DNA of 64,000 bases from Cytophagales bacterium (GTDB lineage Bacteria > Bacteroidota > Bacteroidia > Cytophagales > Cyclobacteriaceae). The stretch is taken from positions 58,994 to 122,993 of the forward strand of contig JAKSDQ010000170.1 of assembly GCA_022360015.1 (NCBI GenBank), in the 5' to 3' direction. The translations under genes and the position numbers were made by a program. The notes beneath the pieces were generated by a model. The model was not told where the DNA came from. It worked only from the letters and a program-made list of their open reading frames with translations, and did no database searches. Shown here in pieces: positions 56,267 through 64,000 of this stretch. Within the stretch, counting starts at the first letter, position 1; each line of letters opens with the position of its first letter.

Positions 56267-59200
56267 ATGGCGCTGTTGAAATTTATCATACACCGGAAAA
56301 CCCTGATCAGCATGTTGTTCCTGGGTTTAACCATGCTGGGTTATATCTCTTATAAGCAGTTGCCTGTTGAACTGTTCCCCAACGTAGAGCTGCCGTTTTT
56401 AATAGTTCAGATTAACACTACCTCCGAAGTGGACCCCCGTTACCTGGAAAACGAAGGGATCATACCACTGGAGGGTGCGATCAGCACCTTGCAGGGAATT
56501 GAAAAAGTGGAATCCAATGCAACTGGCAACCAGGGTATGATTTTTATAAGCTTTACGCAAAATACCGACATTAAGTATGCCTACATCAAATTAGAGCAAA
56601 AAGTCAATGCCCTCAAGTCAAGCCTGCCTGAAGAGTTTATTGTCAATATCCTCAGGGTCGATACTGAGCAAATAGCCAGTCAGTTTATGTCGTTACAGGT
56701 TTTAGGTGAAGGTGGGGTTGACCGTGTCAGAAACCTGACAGATCAGGATATTGTAACGAAGTTAAATAACATAGATGGTATCGCGGGGGTTCAGGTTTTT
56801 GGTGGAAGGGAAAAGACCGTCGAAATAATTCTGGATAATGACGCCTGTGAAGCCAACGGGATCACCCCGGTCAGCATTCAGTCAGTACTCTCCCAAAACT
56901 CAGGTCAGAAAACTTTTGTGGGACATGTAAGGGATGGCAACCGGAAGCTTTTTGTCAATGTAACAGCCGGATTGAAGGATATAAAAAATCTGCAAAACCT
57001 GGTGGTTTCCGAAAAAGGTCCCCTGTTACTGAGTGATGTCGCAGATGTTTACTTCGGCGTAAAGGAGCAGACCTCTTTAAGCCGGGTAAATGGCAAAGAC
57101 GCCGTTTCCATACAACTATCGAAAGACACCCAGGTAAACATCATTGAATTGTCGCGCCGCACCAAAGCGGCCATAGAGGAGATTAACAAATCCCTGGCAC
57201 GCAAAGGTGCCAACATCATTATCCAGTCCAACCGGGCGGAGTTAATGGAGAAGAACATTGACCAGCTTATCAACCTCGCGCTGGCGGGTGGACTATTGGC
57301 TATCTTCATATTATGGATTTTCCTGAAAAGAATCCGGTTGATCATCACAATTGCACTGGCCATTCCGGTTTCGATTTTCACCGCCTTTAATTTTTTCTAT
57401 GCTTTTGACATTTCGATAAACAGTTTGACGTTAATTGGCATGGCATTGGCGATCGGCATGTTGCTGGACAATAGCGTGGTGGTGATTGAGAACATATACA
57501 GGCAACTGGGAAACCGGAAATCACCCGGAGAAGCGGTGATTTCCGGTACAAAAGAAGTGAGCCGGTCGGTAACTGCCGCCACACTAACCACAGTAACTGT
57601 GTTTTTACCCTTTGTCTTTTCTTCCAACTTTCTGGTAAAGTTGATTGGTACATATATCGGCGTTTCTATTGTCTCCACATTGCTGGTTTCACTGGTTGTA
57701 TCGCTGGTACTGATCCCCATGATGGCCCATAGCACCGTCAAAAGGTCATCTGACCTTCCTATCACTTCTTTCAAAAATACCTCTATCAGAAACCGGTTGG
57801 TTCAACGATACGTCATCCTGCTGAAAACCTGCCTGAGAAATCCGGCCCTGACCATCGTGGGTGGGATCGTTTTGTTTTTCCTGACTATACTAATCAGCCT
57901 GCTGGTTAGCGTAAAAGACCTCAATGAGGTCGAAAAAAGGGAATTGAATATGTATATTACCATGCCTCAGGGTGCCTCCATAGAAAATACTGATCTCATT
58001 GTTAAGGATATTGAGCAAAAAATTTTGCAAATCGAAGAAAAGGAAAAAGTAATAAGCAGGTTGAATGAGTCAGATGCCACTATCAATATTCAGTTACAGG
58101 AAGACTTTGAGTCCATTAATGGTAGTTCCATAGAAGATCTCCGAAATAGACTGCAAAGTATCAACAATTTGTATCCCGAATTGGACATCACCATGGATGA
58201 AAGACAAGCGATTCGCGCCAATACCGGGGGGAGTGGCGCATCGCCGATGGAGGGGTTTGAAAAGCTGCTGGGAATCGGAACCCAAAAGGAAAGTATTATC
58301 TTAAAAGGTCAGAATTTTGAGCTAATGAAGTCCTTAGCCAGCGATCTGAATACCTATGTAAAAAACCTGGCTTCAGTCGGTAACAGCAACATAAACATCA
58401 GTCCCGATCGTCCCGAAGCCCATATTTTCTTCGATCAACAGCTAATGAGTGATCAGGACATTACCCTGGCCAATGTAGCTTCGGCCCTGAACGGATTCCA
58501 AAAATCTTTTCCATCCGGCACCAGGTTCGAAAGTGGTAATGAAGCATACGATATAACGATAAAAACCGATAAGCTGGAACTGGATTTGAGCAAGTCTATA
58601 GAGGATCTGAACGCATTGCAGGTCAAATCTGAAACCGGTGGAACCCATGAACTCCAAAGTTTCAGCCAGGTTGTTTTTGGCTCAGGCATTAGTGATATAA
58701 GAAGGTTGAATCAGGAAAAGCAAATTGAAATCCGCTATAATTTTATCAATGAAGTATTGTCATCCAAATCATTGCTTGAAGTATCCAGGCTGGAAATCGA
58801 TCAGCTCATTGCGAACTTGAACATCCCCTCGGGAATTGCTATTGAAGTGGTACATGAGGAGCCTGTTTTTCAGGAGTTTTACTTCCTGATTTTTGCCGCT
58901 ATCGTTATAATTTTTATGATTCTGGCGACGGTTTTCGAGTCTCTTTATTTACCATTTGTTATCATGTTTTCCATTCCCATGGCAGCAGTGGGCGCCTTTT
59001 TAGGATTGATTTTTACTGGCAATTCATTATTTAATGCCAATACGCTCATTGGGTTTTTGATCTTGTTGGGCGTGGTGGTAAACAACGGGATAATACTAAT
59101 CGACTATGCAAGAATTCTTGGTAGCCGTGGATACAATCGATATCGCGCTTTAATCACGGCAGGTATCTCGCGCATAAGACCGATATTTATTACGACGATC

Positions 59201-61006
59201 ACCACTATAGTAGCCATGTTGCCCATGGCCATGGGTCAGGCCGAATATGTTACTACCATCGGTGTTCCCTTCGCAGTGACAGTGATGGGAGGGCTGGCAT
59301 TCAGCACTTTTTTGACGTTGGTGTATATTCCTACACTTAGTGCGGGGCTCGGCGACGCTCTGCAGTGGTTCCGGAGGCTTGGTTTCTGGTTGAAAATGCT
59401 ACAGATCTTTGCCATGGTCATGATCGCCTGCGTGATTTATCAGTATGTCGATGGCCTGTTATGGCAAATCATAGGCGTCTTGCTCACCATAATATTGGTG
59501 CCTGGCATGACCTTTTTTCTCTTAAATACTCTGAAACAAGCCAATCGCAGCATCATTGGAAAAGATGAAAAAATTACGATTCGGATTCAAAGCCTTGTAA
59601 AGGTTTATGGCAGGGACCGAAGGTTTATGCGGGAGTGGAAGGCCGCAAGACTGAACTATGAAAAAAGAGGTGAAAAAACCACTTCGCTAAAATCATTGAC
59701 CGAAAAGGCTATCTGGCAAACTGCCATCATCGGATTTCTGATTTACTTCATTTACTTCTTTCTCGACAGCTTGTTCTGGCAAGGATTTTTTATGGTGATA
59801 TTGTTCATTTTCTTTATCGATTTCCTTCAGGCATGGGGGCAGGCTACCGAATTCCGCTCCAAAACAAAACTTCAAAAAGCATTTCACTACCTATGGCGGT
59901 TATGCCTCTGGGGTATCCCGGTTTTTAACATGCTGTTACTGGCCAACCGGGCCGAAAACCTGGTGCTGATCATCCTGTTTGGAATCTTATGGTTGACAGG
60001 TGTCTGGGTATACCTTGCCGGTAAAAAGCTCAGCGGGGGCAACCTGAACATTAATGCTATTACCGGAAAGTTTGCAGGCATTAAAAGGGCTTATTACAGA
60101 TTCCTCTTTGCCATTCCCATTATCGGCGCGAAAAAACAGCCTTTCAGGGCCCTGAGCAACGTAACCCTTACCATTAACCATGGCATGTTCGGACTGCTGG
60201 GACCAAATGGAGCAGGTAAAACGACCCTGATGCGAATCATTTGTGGTATACTGGATCAAAGTTATGGCAAAGTTTGGATCAATGGTCATGATACGAATAT
60301 GAAGCGGGAAGAACTACAAGGTTTGATCGGCTATCTGCCCCAGGCATTTGGAAGTTATGAAAACATGACCCCCTACGACTTTTTACATTACCAGGGAATA
60401 TTAAAAAATATCCCGGACAAAGACGTCCGGGAACAACGCGTGCAATATGTTTTGAACGCAGTCCACATGACCAACCATCAGCATAAAAAGATAGGCTCGT
60501 TTTCAGGCGGCATGAAACAAAGGATCGGTATTGCTCAGATTTTGTTACACCTGCCCAAAATATTAGTGGTAGACGAACCTACGGCAGGATTGGATCCGCT
60601 GGAAAGAATCAGGTTCAGAAACCTCCTGGTTGCTTTGAGCAGGGAAAGAATTGTGATTTTTTCAACGCATATTATTGAAGACATTGCCAGTTCCTGTAAT
60701 CAGGTAGCCGTATTGATTAGAGGCAAAATAGAATACCTGGGGTCGCCTTCAGCTATGGCCGAACTAGCAAAGGGTGTGGTTTGGGAATTTTCTGTAGATC
60801 CATCGACATTTGAAAAAATCAAGGAACAACATTTAATTGTCCATCACATGAAGGATGGCGACCAAATCAAAATCAAATGCCTGGCAGACAAAAAACCGCA
60901 TGAAAATGCCTGCCAGGCTACTGCTCATTTAGAGGACGCCTATCTGTGGCTAATGAGAGAAAAAACCAAGATTAAAACTGCCCATGAGCCCATTGAAAGT
61001 CAGTAA
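56267..61006 (+). CDS. RND pump fused to an ABC ATPase (1579 aa)
   Basis: The frame extends to 56210 inside the previous gene, but the ATG at 56267 gives the standard RND start MALLKFIIHRKTL. Residues 1-about 1050 are a complete RND subunit (ALAIGMLLDNSVVVIENIYRQ; LILLGVVVNNGIILIDYARILGSRG). Two further helices (about 1045-1095) lead to IRIQSLVKVYG (1105-1115), which matches the first ABC strand and A-loop. About 177 residues with some four helices follow (1116-1292), and the ATPase resumes at FRALSNVTLTINHGMFG with Walker A GPNGAGKTT (1312-1320), signature FSGGMKQRIGIAQ, Walker B ILVVDEPTAGLD and switch STHII. All ATPase motifs are intact. I know of no characterised RND-ABC fusion of this kind. 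Its last 23 bp overlap the next gene. Confidence 0.9.
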   Translation: MALLKFIIHRKTLISMLFLGLTMLGYISYKQLPVELFPNVELPFLIVQINTTSEVDPRYLENEGIIPLEGAISTLQGIEKVESNATGNQGMIFISFTQNTDIKYAYIKLEQKVNALKSSLPEEFIVNILRVDTEQIASQFMSLQVLGEGGVDRVRNLTDQDIVTKLNNIDGIAGVQVFGGREKTVEIILDNDACEANGITPVSIQSVLSQNSGQKTFVGHVRDGNRKLFVNVTAGLKDIKNLQNLVVSEKGPLLLSDVADVYFGVKEQTSLSRVNGKDAVSIQLSKDTQVNIIELSRRTKAAIEEINKSLARKGANIIIQSNRAELMEKNIDQLINLALAGGLLAIFILWIFLKRIRLIITIALAIPVSIFTAFNFFYAFDISINSLTLIGMALAIGMLLDNSVVVIENIYRQLGNRKSPGEAVISGTKEVSRSVTAATLTTVTVFLPFVFSSNFLVKLIGTYIGVSIVSTLLVSLVVSLVLIPMMAHSTVKRSSDLPITSFKNTSIRNRLVQRYVILLKTCLRNPALTIVGGIVLFFLTILISLLVSVKDLNEVEKRELNMYITMPQGASIENTDLIVKDIEQKILQIEEKEKVISRLNESDATINIQLQEDFESINGSSIEDLRNRLQSINNLYPELDITMDERQAIRANTGGSGASPMEGFEKLLGIGTQKESIILKGQNFELMKSLASDLNTYVKNLASVGNSNINISPDRPEAHIFFDQQLMSDQDITLANVASALNGFQKSFPSGTRFESGNEAYDITIKTDKLELDLSKSIEDLNALQVKSETGGTHELQSFSQVVFGSGISDIRRLNQEKQIEIRYNFINEVLSSKSLLEVSRLEIDQLIANLNIPSGIAIEVVHEEPVFQEFYFLIFAAIVIIFMILATVFESLYLPFVIMFSIPMAAVGAFLGLIFTGNSLFNANTLIGFLILLGVVVNNGIILIDYARILGSRGYNRYRALITAGISRIRPIFITTITTIVAMLPMAMGQAEYVTTIGVPFAVTVMGGLAFSTFLTLVYIPTLSAGLGDALQWFRRLGFWLKMLQIFAMVMIACVIYQYVDGLLWQIIGVLLTIILVPGMTFFLLNTLKQANRSIIGKDEKITIRIQSLVKVYGRDRRFMREWKAARLNYEKRGEKTTSLKSLTEKAIWQTAIIGFLIYFIYFFLDSLFWQGFFMVILFIFFIDFLQAWGQATEFRSKTKLQKAFHYLWRLCLWGIPVFNMLLLANRAENLVLIILFGILWLTGVWVYLAGKKLSGGNLNINAITGKFAGIKRAYYRFLFAIPIIGAKKQPFRALSNVTLTINHGMFGLLGPNGAGKTTLMRIICGILDQSYGKVWINGHDTNMKREELQGLIGYLPQAFGSYENMTPYDFLHYQGILKNIPDKDVREQRVQYVLNAVHMTNHQHKKIGSFSGGMKQRIGIAQILLHLPKILVVDEPTAGLDPLERIRFRNLLVALSRERIVIFSTHIIEDIASSCNQVAVLIRGKIEYLGSPSAMAELAKGVVWEFSVDPSTFEKIKEQHLIVHHMKDGDQIKIKCLADKKPHENACQATAHLEDAYLWLMREKTKIKTAHEPIESQ

Positions 61007-61703
61007 TTTTTTAGACCTATTCTTCAGATTATTCAGGTATAATATCAAAGTCATATTTGCCAATAAGTTTATTTACTTTCTGATAGCCGCGTTTTTGTTT
61101 TTTGTATTTATCATTACCATTTCCATCATTAACGATGCCCACCTGGGAGAGGAGACGATATATGGTTTCCTTGTATTTCCCGGTATTCTTCTCATTTTTT
61201 ATCCGGTGGTCTATGGCATCCAAAACGACGACGACGCCAAAATGCTGGAAATCATATTTGGCATTCCAAATTACCGCTTCAAAGTCTGGTTGATACGCTT
61301 TGTGATGACCATGGTGGTGGTAACTGTGAATTTATTCGTACTTGGCCTGCTCGCCCATCTCACCCTATACCACATTGAAATTCTTCCGATGTTGGGACAG
61401 GTTTTGTTTCCCATTACCTTTCTGGCCAGCCTGGCCTTTATGTTTTCAACCCTGATCAAAAGTGGTAATGGTACTGCGATCGTGATAGTAATCTTAGGGG
61501 TTATTTTTTTGATTTTCAGCGAAACTTTGGAATACAATGCCTGGAACCTGTTTTTAAACCCTTACAAACAACCCCGTGAAATGAGCGAAACTATTTGGTT
61601 GAATATTATCTTCAAAAACCGTCTCTACCTTTCCATTGGCAGCATACTAGCCCTGCTCTACGGACTTTTCAACCTGCAGTTCAGGGAGAAGTTTGTGAGT
61701 TAG
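60984..61703 (+). CDS. ABC-2-type permease subunit
   Basis: A 239-residue integral membrane protein with six hydrophobic helices (FIYFLIAAFLFFVFIITISI, FLVFPGILLIFYPVVYG, FVMTMVVVTVNLFVLGLLAHL, ITFLASLAFMFSTLI, GTAIVIVILGVIFLIF, LYLSIGSILALLYGLF). It overlaps the RND-ABC fusion gene by 23 bp, so it is translationally coupled and is the natural membrane partner of that ATPase domain. The 47 bp after it hold no clear terminator. Confidence 0.85.
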   Translation: MSPLKVSNFLDLFFRLFRYNIKVIFANKFIYFLIAAFLFFVFIITISIINDAHLGEETIYGFLVFPGILLIFYPVVYGIQNDDDAKMLEIIFGIPNYRFKVWLIRFVMTMVVVTVNLFVLGLLAHLTLYHIEILPMLGQVLFPITFLASLAFMFSTLIKSGNGTAIVIVILGVIFLIFSETLEYNAWNLFLNPYKQPREMSETIWLNIIFKNRLYLSIGSILALLYGLFNLQFREKFVS

Positions 61704-61750
61704 GAAAATTCATTAAATATTTTACCTAATTCTTATTCCATTTCTGCTTG

Positions 61751-62506
61751 TTATGTTTTCTTGGCAGAATTAAACTGAACAAGCTTTTGCCAATCTATCT
61801 CTCCCTTATCTGTACAATATTCGTTAGCAAACTCTTTTGTGAATTTATTAATCATTTGGGAATATGCTTCCTGAAAACTATCATTTTTTTCCTTTGCTTT
61901 ATGCCCCAAGGGATCAATAATTTCAGTATATAAGTGCTCATCCCCAGAAATAAATTCCCAGAAAACCTGGCCACAGTATTTAAAATAATCACCCTTGTCC
62001 GGATGATTATCGCGACCATAGCAGCACCCATTTACAGCCACAACATTAAGTTTGGAATTACTTGTTCGTAACGTTCTCCGGGCGGTTTTAAAATCGAATA
62101 TCATTTTTGAAATCTGGCTACTATTCCCCCAATTTGGACCGGACTTAATATTTACAATATACCTCCTGCCCTCATTATCGAATTCAAGGTCTATATTAGG
62201 TATCCCGGATTTTTTTCCATTATAAACTTTACCATTAATAAAAATTGCCAGTCCTTCGAGCCAGTCCCCAAAAATTGTTTCCTCATTGGAAGAAATATGG
62301 GCATCTACAATTCCTGTAATAATTTTTTCCGCTGTTAAAACATACTTTGCTTTGAATAAATAAGGATTTTTGCGTTTTAGCACTTTCGATAAGCTTAAAC
62401 CATTAAGGCTTGAAATTCTCTTTTGATGAAAAGTTCCAATATTATCTTCAACGTATTGGCACACGTCCGTTAAGTTTAACTTTTTCATATTTGGCTTCGG
62501 ACTCAA
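61751..62506 (-). CDS. Type II restriction endonuclease, PmeII-like
   Basis: A 251-residue protein matching, from memory, the PmeII-type restriction enzyme family: FHQKRISSLNGLSLSKVLKRKNPYLFKAK, HISSNEETIFGDWLEGLAIFINGKVY and a nuclease core GIPNIDLEFDNEGRRYIVNIKSG, where Asp and Lys fit a PD-(D/E)xK-type site with Asn in the middle position. It overlaps the methyltransferase gene by 59 bp (41 bp if Met7 at 62488 is the start). Target sequence unknown. Confidence 0.83.
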   Translation of the reverse strand: MSPKPNMKKLNLTDVCQYVEDNIGTFHQKRISSLNGLSLSKVLKRKNPYLFKAKYVLTAEKIITGIVDAHISSNEETIFGDWLEGLAIFINGKVYNGKKSGIPNIDLEFDNEGRRYIVNIKSGPNWGNSSQISKMIFDFKTARRTLRTSNSKLNVVAVNGCCYGRDNHPDKGDYFKYCGQVFWEFISGDEHLYTEIIDPLGHKAKEKNDSFQEAYSQMINKFTKEFANEYCTDKGEIDWQKLVQFNSAKKT

Positions 62507-63326
62507 ATAAATATAACTCTACAGGATTAATTTGACTTTTGACCATTTCATAGTATTCAGGTACTATTTCTATGCCAATAGAATTCCTTTTCATCCTGCT
62601 CGCGACAAAGTTGGTTGTTCCTGAACCCATGAAAGGATCGAGGATCATATCACCCTCTTTTGTAAATAGTTTCATAAACCATTCAGGTAGCCCTTCGGGG
62701 AATGCGGCACTATGTTTTTTATTGTTACACTCAGTGGCTAAATGCAGTACATTAGTCGGATAAGCCATATCTCTATCAACCCAATTTGATATATTTTTTC
62801 CAAAACCACTACCCACTTTAGACTCGTCACGTATTTTATCAGTTTCACTAAGGTTTTTGAGTCTTGATTTTGCCCAATCACCCATAGGAACCATCACTTC
62901 CTCCTGATACATATTAAATTTTTTGTCCTTATTAAATTGTAATAACCGCTCCCAAGCGTCTCTAAATCTATTTGGCCATTTCCCTGGAAAACAATTCTTT
63001 TTGTGCCATATGAATTCTTCTGTCCAGAGCCACCCTTGTTTTCTCATTTCTATGATAAGTTCCATCACGTAGGTACTACGCTCTCCATTTACCACCTTTT
63101 CTTTAATATTTAACCCAAAAGTACCATCAGGTTTTAAAACTCTTAACAGTTCTTTTGAAATTGGCAGGAACCAACTCACATATTTATCCGGATGAATCCC
63201 TCCATAAGTACTTTTTCGTTGGTCTGCGTAAGGAGGGGATGTGAAAATTAAGTCAACTGAATTGTCCGGAAGCTTCTTCAATACTTCTTTACTGTCTCCA
63301 AGATAAATTTCTGTGTTTATTTTCAT
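62448..63326 (-). CDS. DNA methyltransferase (beta class, SPPY) of the restriction-modification unit
   Basis: 292 residues. The catalytic motif IV is FTSPPYADQ near residue 30, and the SAM-binding motif I follows late as LDPFMGSGTTNFVASRMKRNSIGIE (about residue 230), the order of beta-class amino-methyltransferases. SPPY usually marks N4-cytosine methylation. It should protect the host from the overlapping endonuclease. The gene precedes the endonuclease in the transcript, which gives modification before restriction. Confidence 0.92.
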   Translation of the reverse strand: MKINTEIYLGDSKEVLKKLPDNSVDLIFTSPPYADQRKSTYGGIHPDKYVSWFLPISKELLRVLKPDGTFGLNIKEKVVNGERSTYVMELIIEMRKQGWLWTEEFIWHKKNCFPGKWPNRFRDAWERLLQFNKDKKFNMYQEEVMVPMGDWAKSRLKNLSETDKIRDESKVGSGFGKNISNWVDRDMAYPTNVLHLATECNNKKHSAAFPEGLPEWFMKLFTKEGDMILDPFMGSGTTNFVASRMKRNSIGIEIVPEYYEMVKSQINPVELYLFESEAKYEKVKLNGRVPIR

Positions 63327-63658
63327 GAATAATCCTTTTTCAAATTTAAGAGTTCAGACTTTTAATGTTTATGCAGGATATCCTAATTAAAGTATATAAC
63401 TCAAAACTTCTTATATCTTCATCGTTAAATTTACCAAATCTAACAAATTTATACTTGGCTTGGGTTGGGTATTTCTGAAATCTTTTCAAGCCGGATAAAA
63501 TTCTGTTTTGATTAAATGATAGCTGCTTGAAAGGACAGTTGTAACCTATCACAGTAACTTAATTTTCTCCAATCGAAATTGAGATACGTTCAGCCTTCAC
63601 AAAAACTTACCTTTTTACTTCAGGCCGTAATCGCATGACAGTAGGATTGAAGCCTCAA
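63327..63658. other. Gap between methyltransferase and XRE regulator genes
   Basis: About 330 bp, AT-rich. A minus-strand frame of 68 codons (63346-63552) is basic and aromatic but resembles nothing I know and has no clear ribosome-binding context, so it is left uncalled. The methyltransferase promoter and any controller-protein operator would be expected here; I see no convincing palindrome. Confidence 0.4.
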
Positions 63659-63895
63659 TCACTCCAAATGATTTTCAAACTCGTCAAACACAAGATTAAC
63701 TAAGGTGCCCGGACTCATGTCAAGTGCCTTGGCAATGCGTTGTATGTTTTGTAGGATGAGGGTACGTTGGGCTGACTCATATTGCTGAATGGTTCTTCTG
63801 TCCAGGCCGGTCATTTCAATCAGCCTGACCTGAGACAAGCCCTTCTTTTTTCTCTCACGCTTCAAAACTAATCCAAAAGCCTCAGCAAGTTTCAT
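63659..63895 (-). CDS. XRE-family regulator, probable restriction-modification controller
   Basis: The open frame starts at 63934, but the ATG at 63895 gives the compact 78-residue form MKLAEAFGLVLKRERKKKGLSQ, typical of controller (C) proteins. The helix-turn-helix is KGLSQVRLIEMTGLDRRTIQQYESAQRTLILQNIQRIAKAL. It lies upstream of the methyltransferase and endonuclease genes on the same strand, the usual place for a C protein that times their expression. A role unrelated to restriction cannot be excluded. Confidence 0.8.
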   Translation of the reverse strand: MKLAEAFGLVLKRERKKKGLSQVRLIEMTGLDRRTIQQYESAQRTLILQNIQRIAKALDMSPGTLVNLVFDEFENHLE

Positions 63896-63999
63896 AAATG
63901 GAAAGCTAGGGTTACAGAAAAATAACCAACGCACATTTGCAAGCCCGAAAGTCTCTAATTAGATTAAATAAAACTCATAGATTTTTAAGCCTCAGCAAG
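63877..63999. repeat. 13-bp direct repeat flanking the start of the XRE gene
   Basis: AAGCCTCAGCAAG occurs at 63877-63889, inside the first codons of the XRE gene (encoding LAEA), and again at 63987-63999 at the window edge. It may mark a local duplication of the gene start or the boundary of an insertion; the window ends before this can be judged. Confidence 0.4.
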
Positions 64000-64000
64000 C

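Noticed and set aside
1..64000. tRNA, rRNA, CRISPR array, complete insertion sequence
   Set aside because: Looked for cloverleaf-like segments, regular direct repeats with spacers and transposase motifs; found none.

Overview
The window reads as chromosomal DNA of a Bacteroidota bacterium, most likely a Cytophagales-type glider. Pointers are a fused MurF-alanine racemase, a GldB gliding lipoprotein, a DUF3078 protein, an ECF sigma/FecR/TonB-receptor trio, matches to the Bacteroidota -7 promoter consensus TAnnTTTG, many Sec-exported lipoproteins, and no clear Shine-Dalgarno sites. Base composition looks moderately AT-rich. I see no rRNA, tRNA, CRISPR array or complete insertion sequence.

Region 1 (1-16.4 kb) is mostly housekeeping: the 5' part of radA, a 1602-residue exported protein of unknown function, prmA, a small AD-repeat protein coupled to tpiA, uvrA, an ECF-type sigma factor with a small overlapping partner, nth, an asparagine synthetase/glycosyltransferase pair, and gldB. 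Region 2 (16.5-20 kb) is a FecI/FecR-like unit whose receptor gene is a chimera: an STN domain joined to a plug-less barrel joined to the C-terminal half of an FkbM methyltransferase. Region 3 (20-33 kb) carries murF-alr, a double-GNAT protein, a HisA-like protein lacking the usual first catalytic aspartate, an RprXY-like two-component pair preceded by a phased TTAAC array, a DUF3078 protein, lysA and a TPR histidine kinase. Region 4 (33-46 kb) has an HD-PycTM (Pycsar-effector-like) fusion, two secreted propeller-like proteins, a DUF1611 protein, a PPP-type phosphatase, a PBP4-type peptidase, an exported Gfo/Idh/MocA protein, a FabZ-like protein without its catalytic His, and a probable sugar module: a DeoR regulator divergent from HAD, MFS, SemiSWEET and NUDIX genes. 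Several genes here are decaying: SemiSWEET with an in-frame TGA, an AraC remnant and a frameshifted VOC remnant.

Region 5 (46.3-61.7 kb) is the most striking. Seven tightly packed co-directional genes encode an ABC ATPase, a permease fused to an M1-peptidase-like region and a golvesin-like domain, a TolC-type channel, a membrane-fusion adaptor, an RND pump, a second RND pump fused to a complete ABC ATPase, and a small ABC-2-like permease. In the fusion, a membrane segment of about 177 residues appears to interrupt the ATPase between its A-loop strand and its Walker A half. The layout suggests one hybrid envelope machine that couples an ATP-driven module to a proton-driven tripartite RND pump; this is inference from domain content.

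Region 6 (61.7-64 kb) is a compact, AT-richer restriction-modification unit: an XRE-type putative controller, a beta-class SPPY methyltransferase and an overlapping PmeII-like endonuclease.
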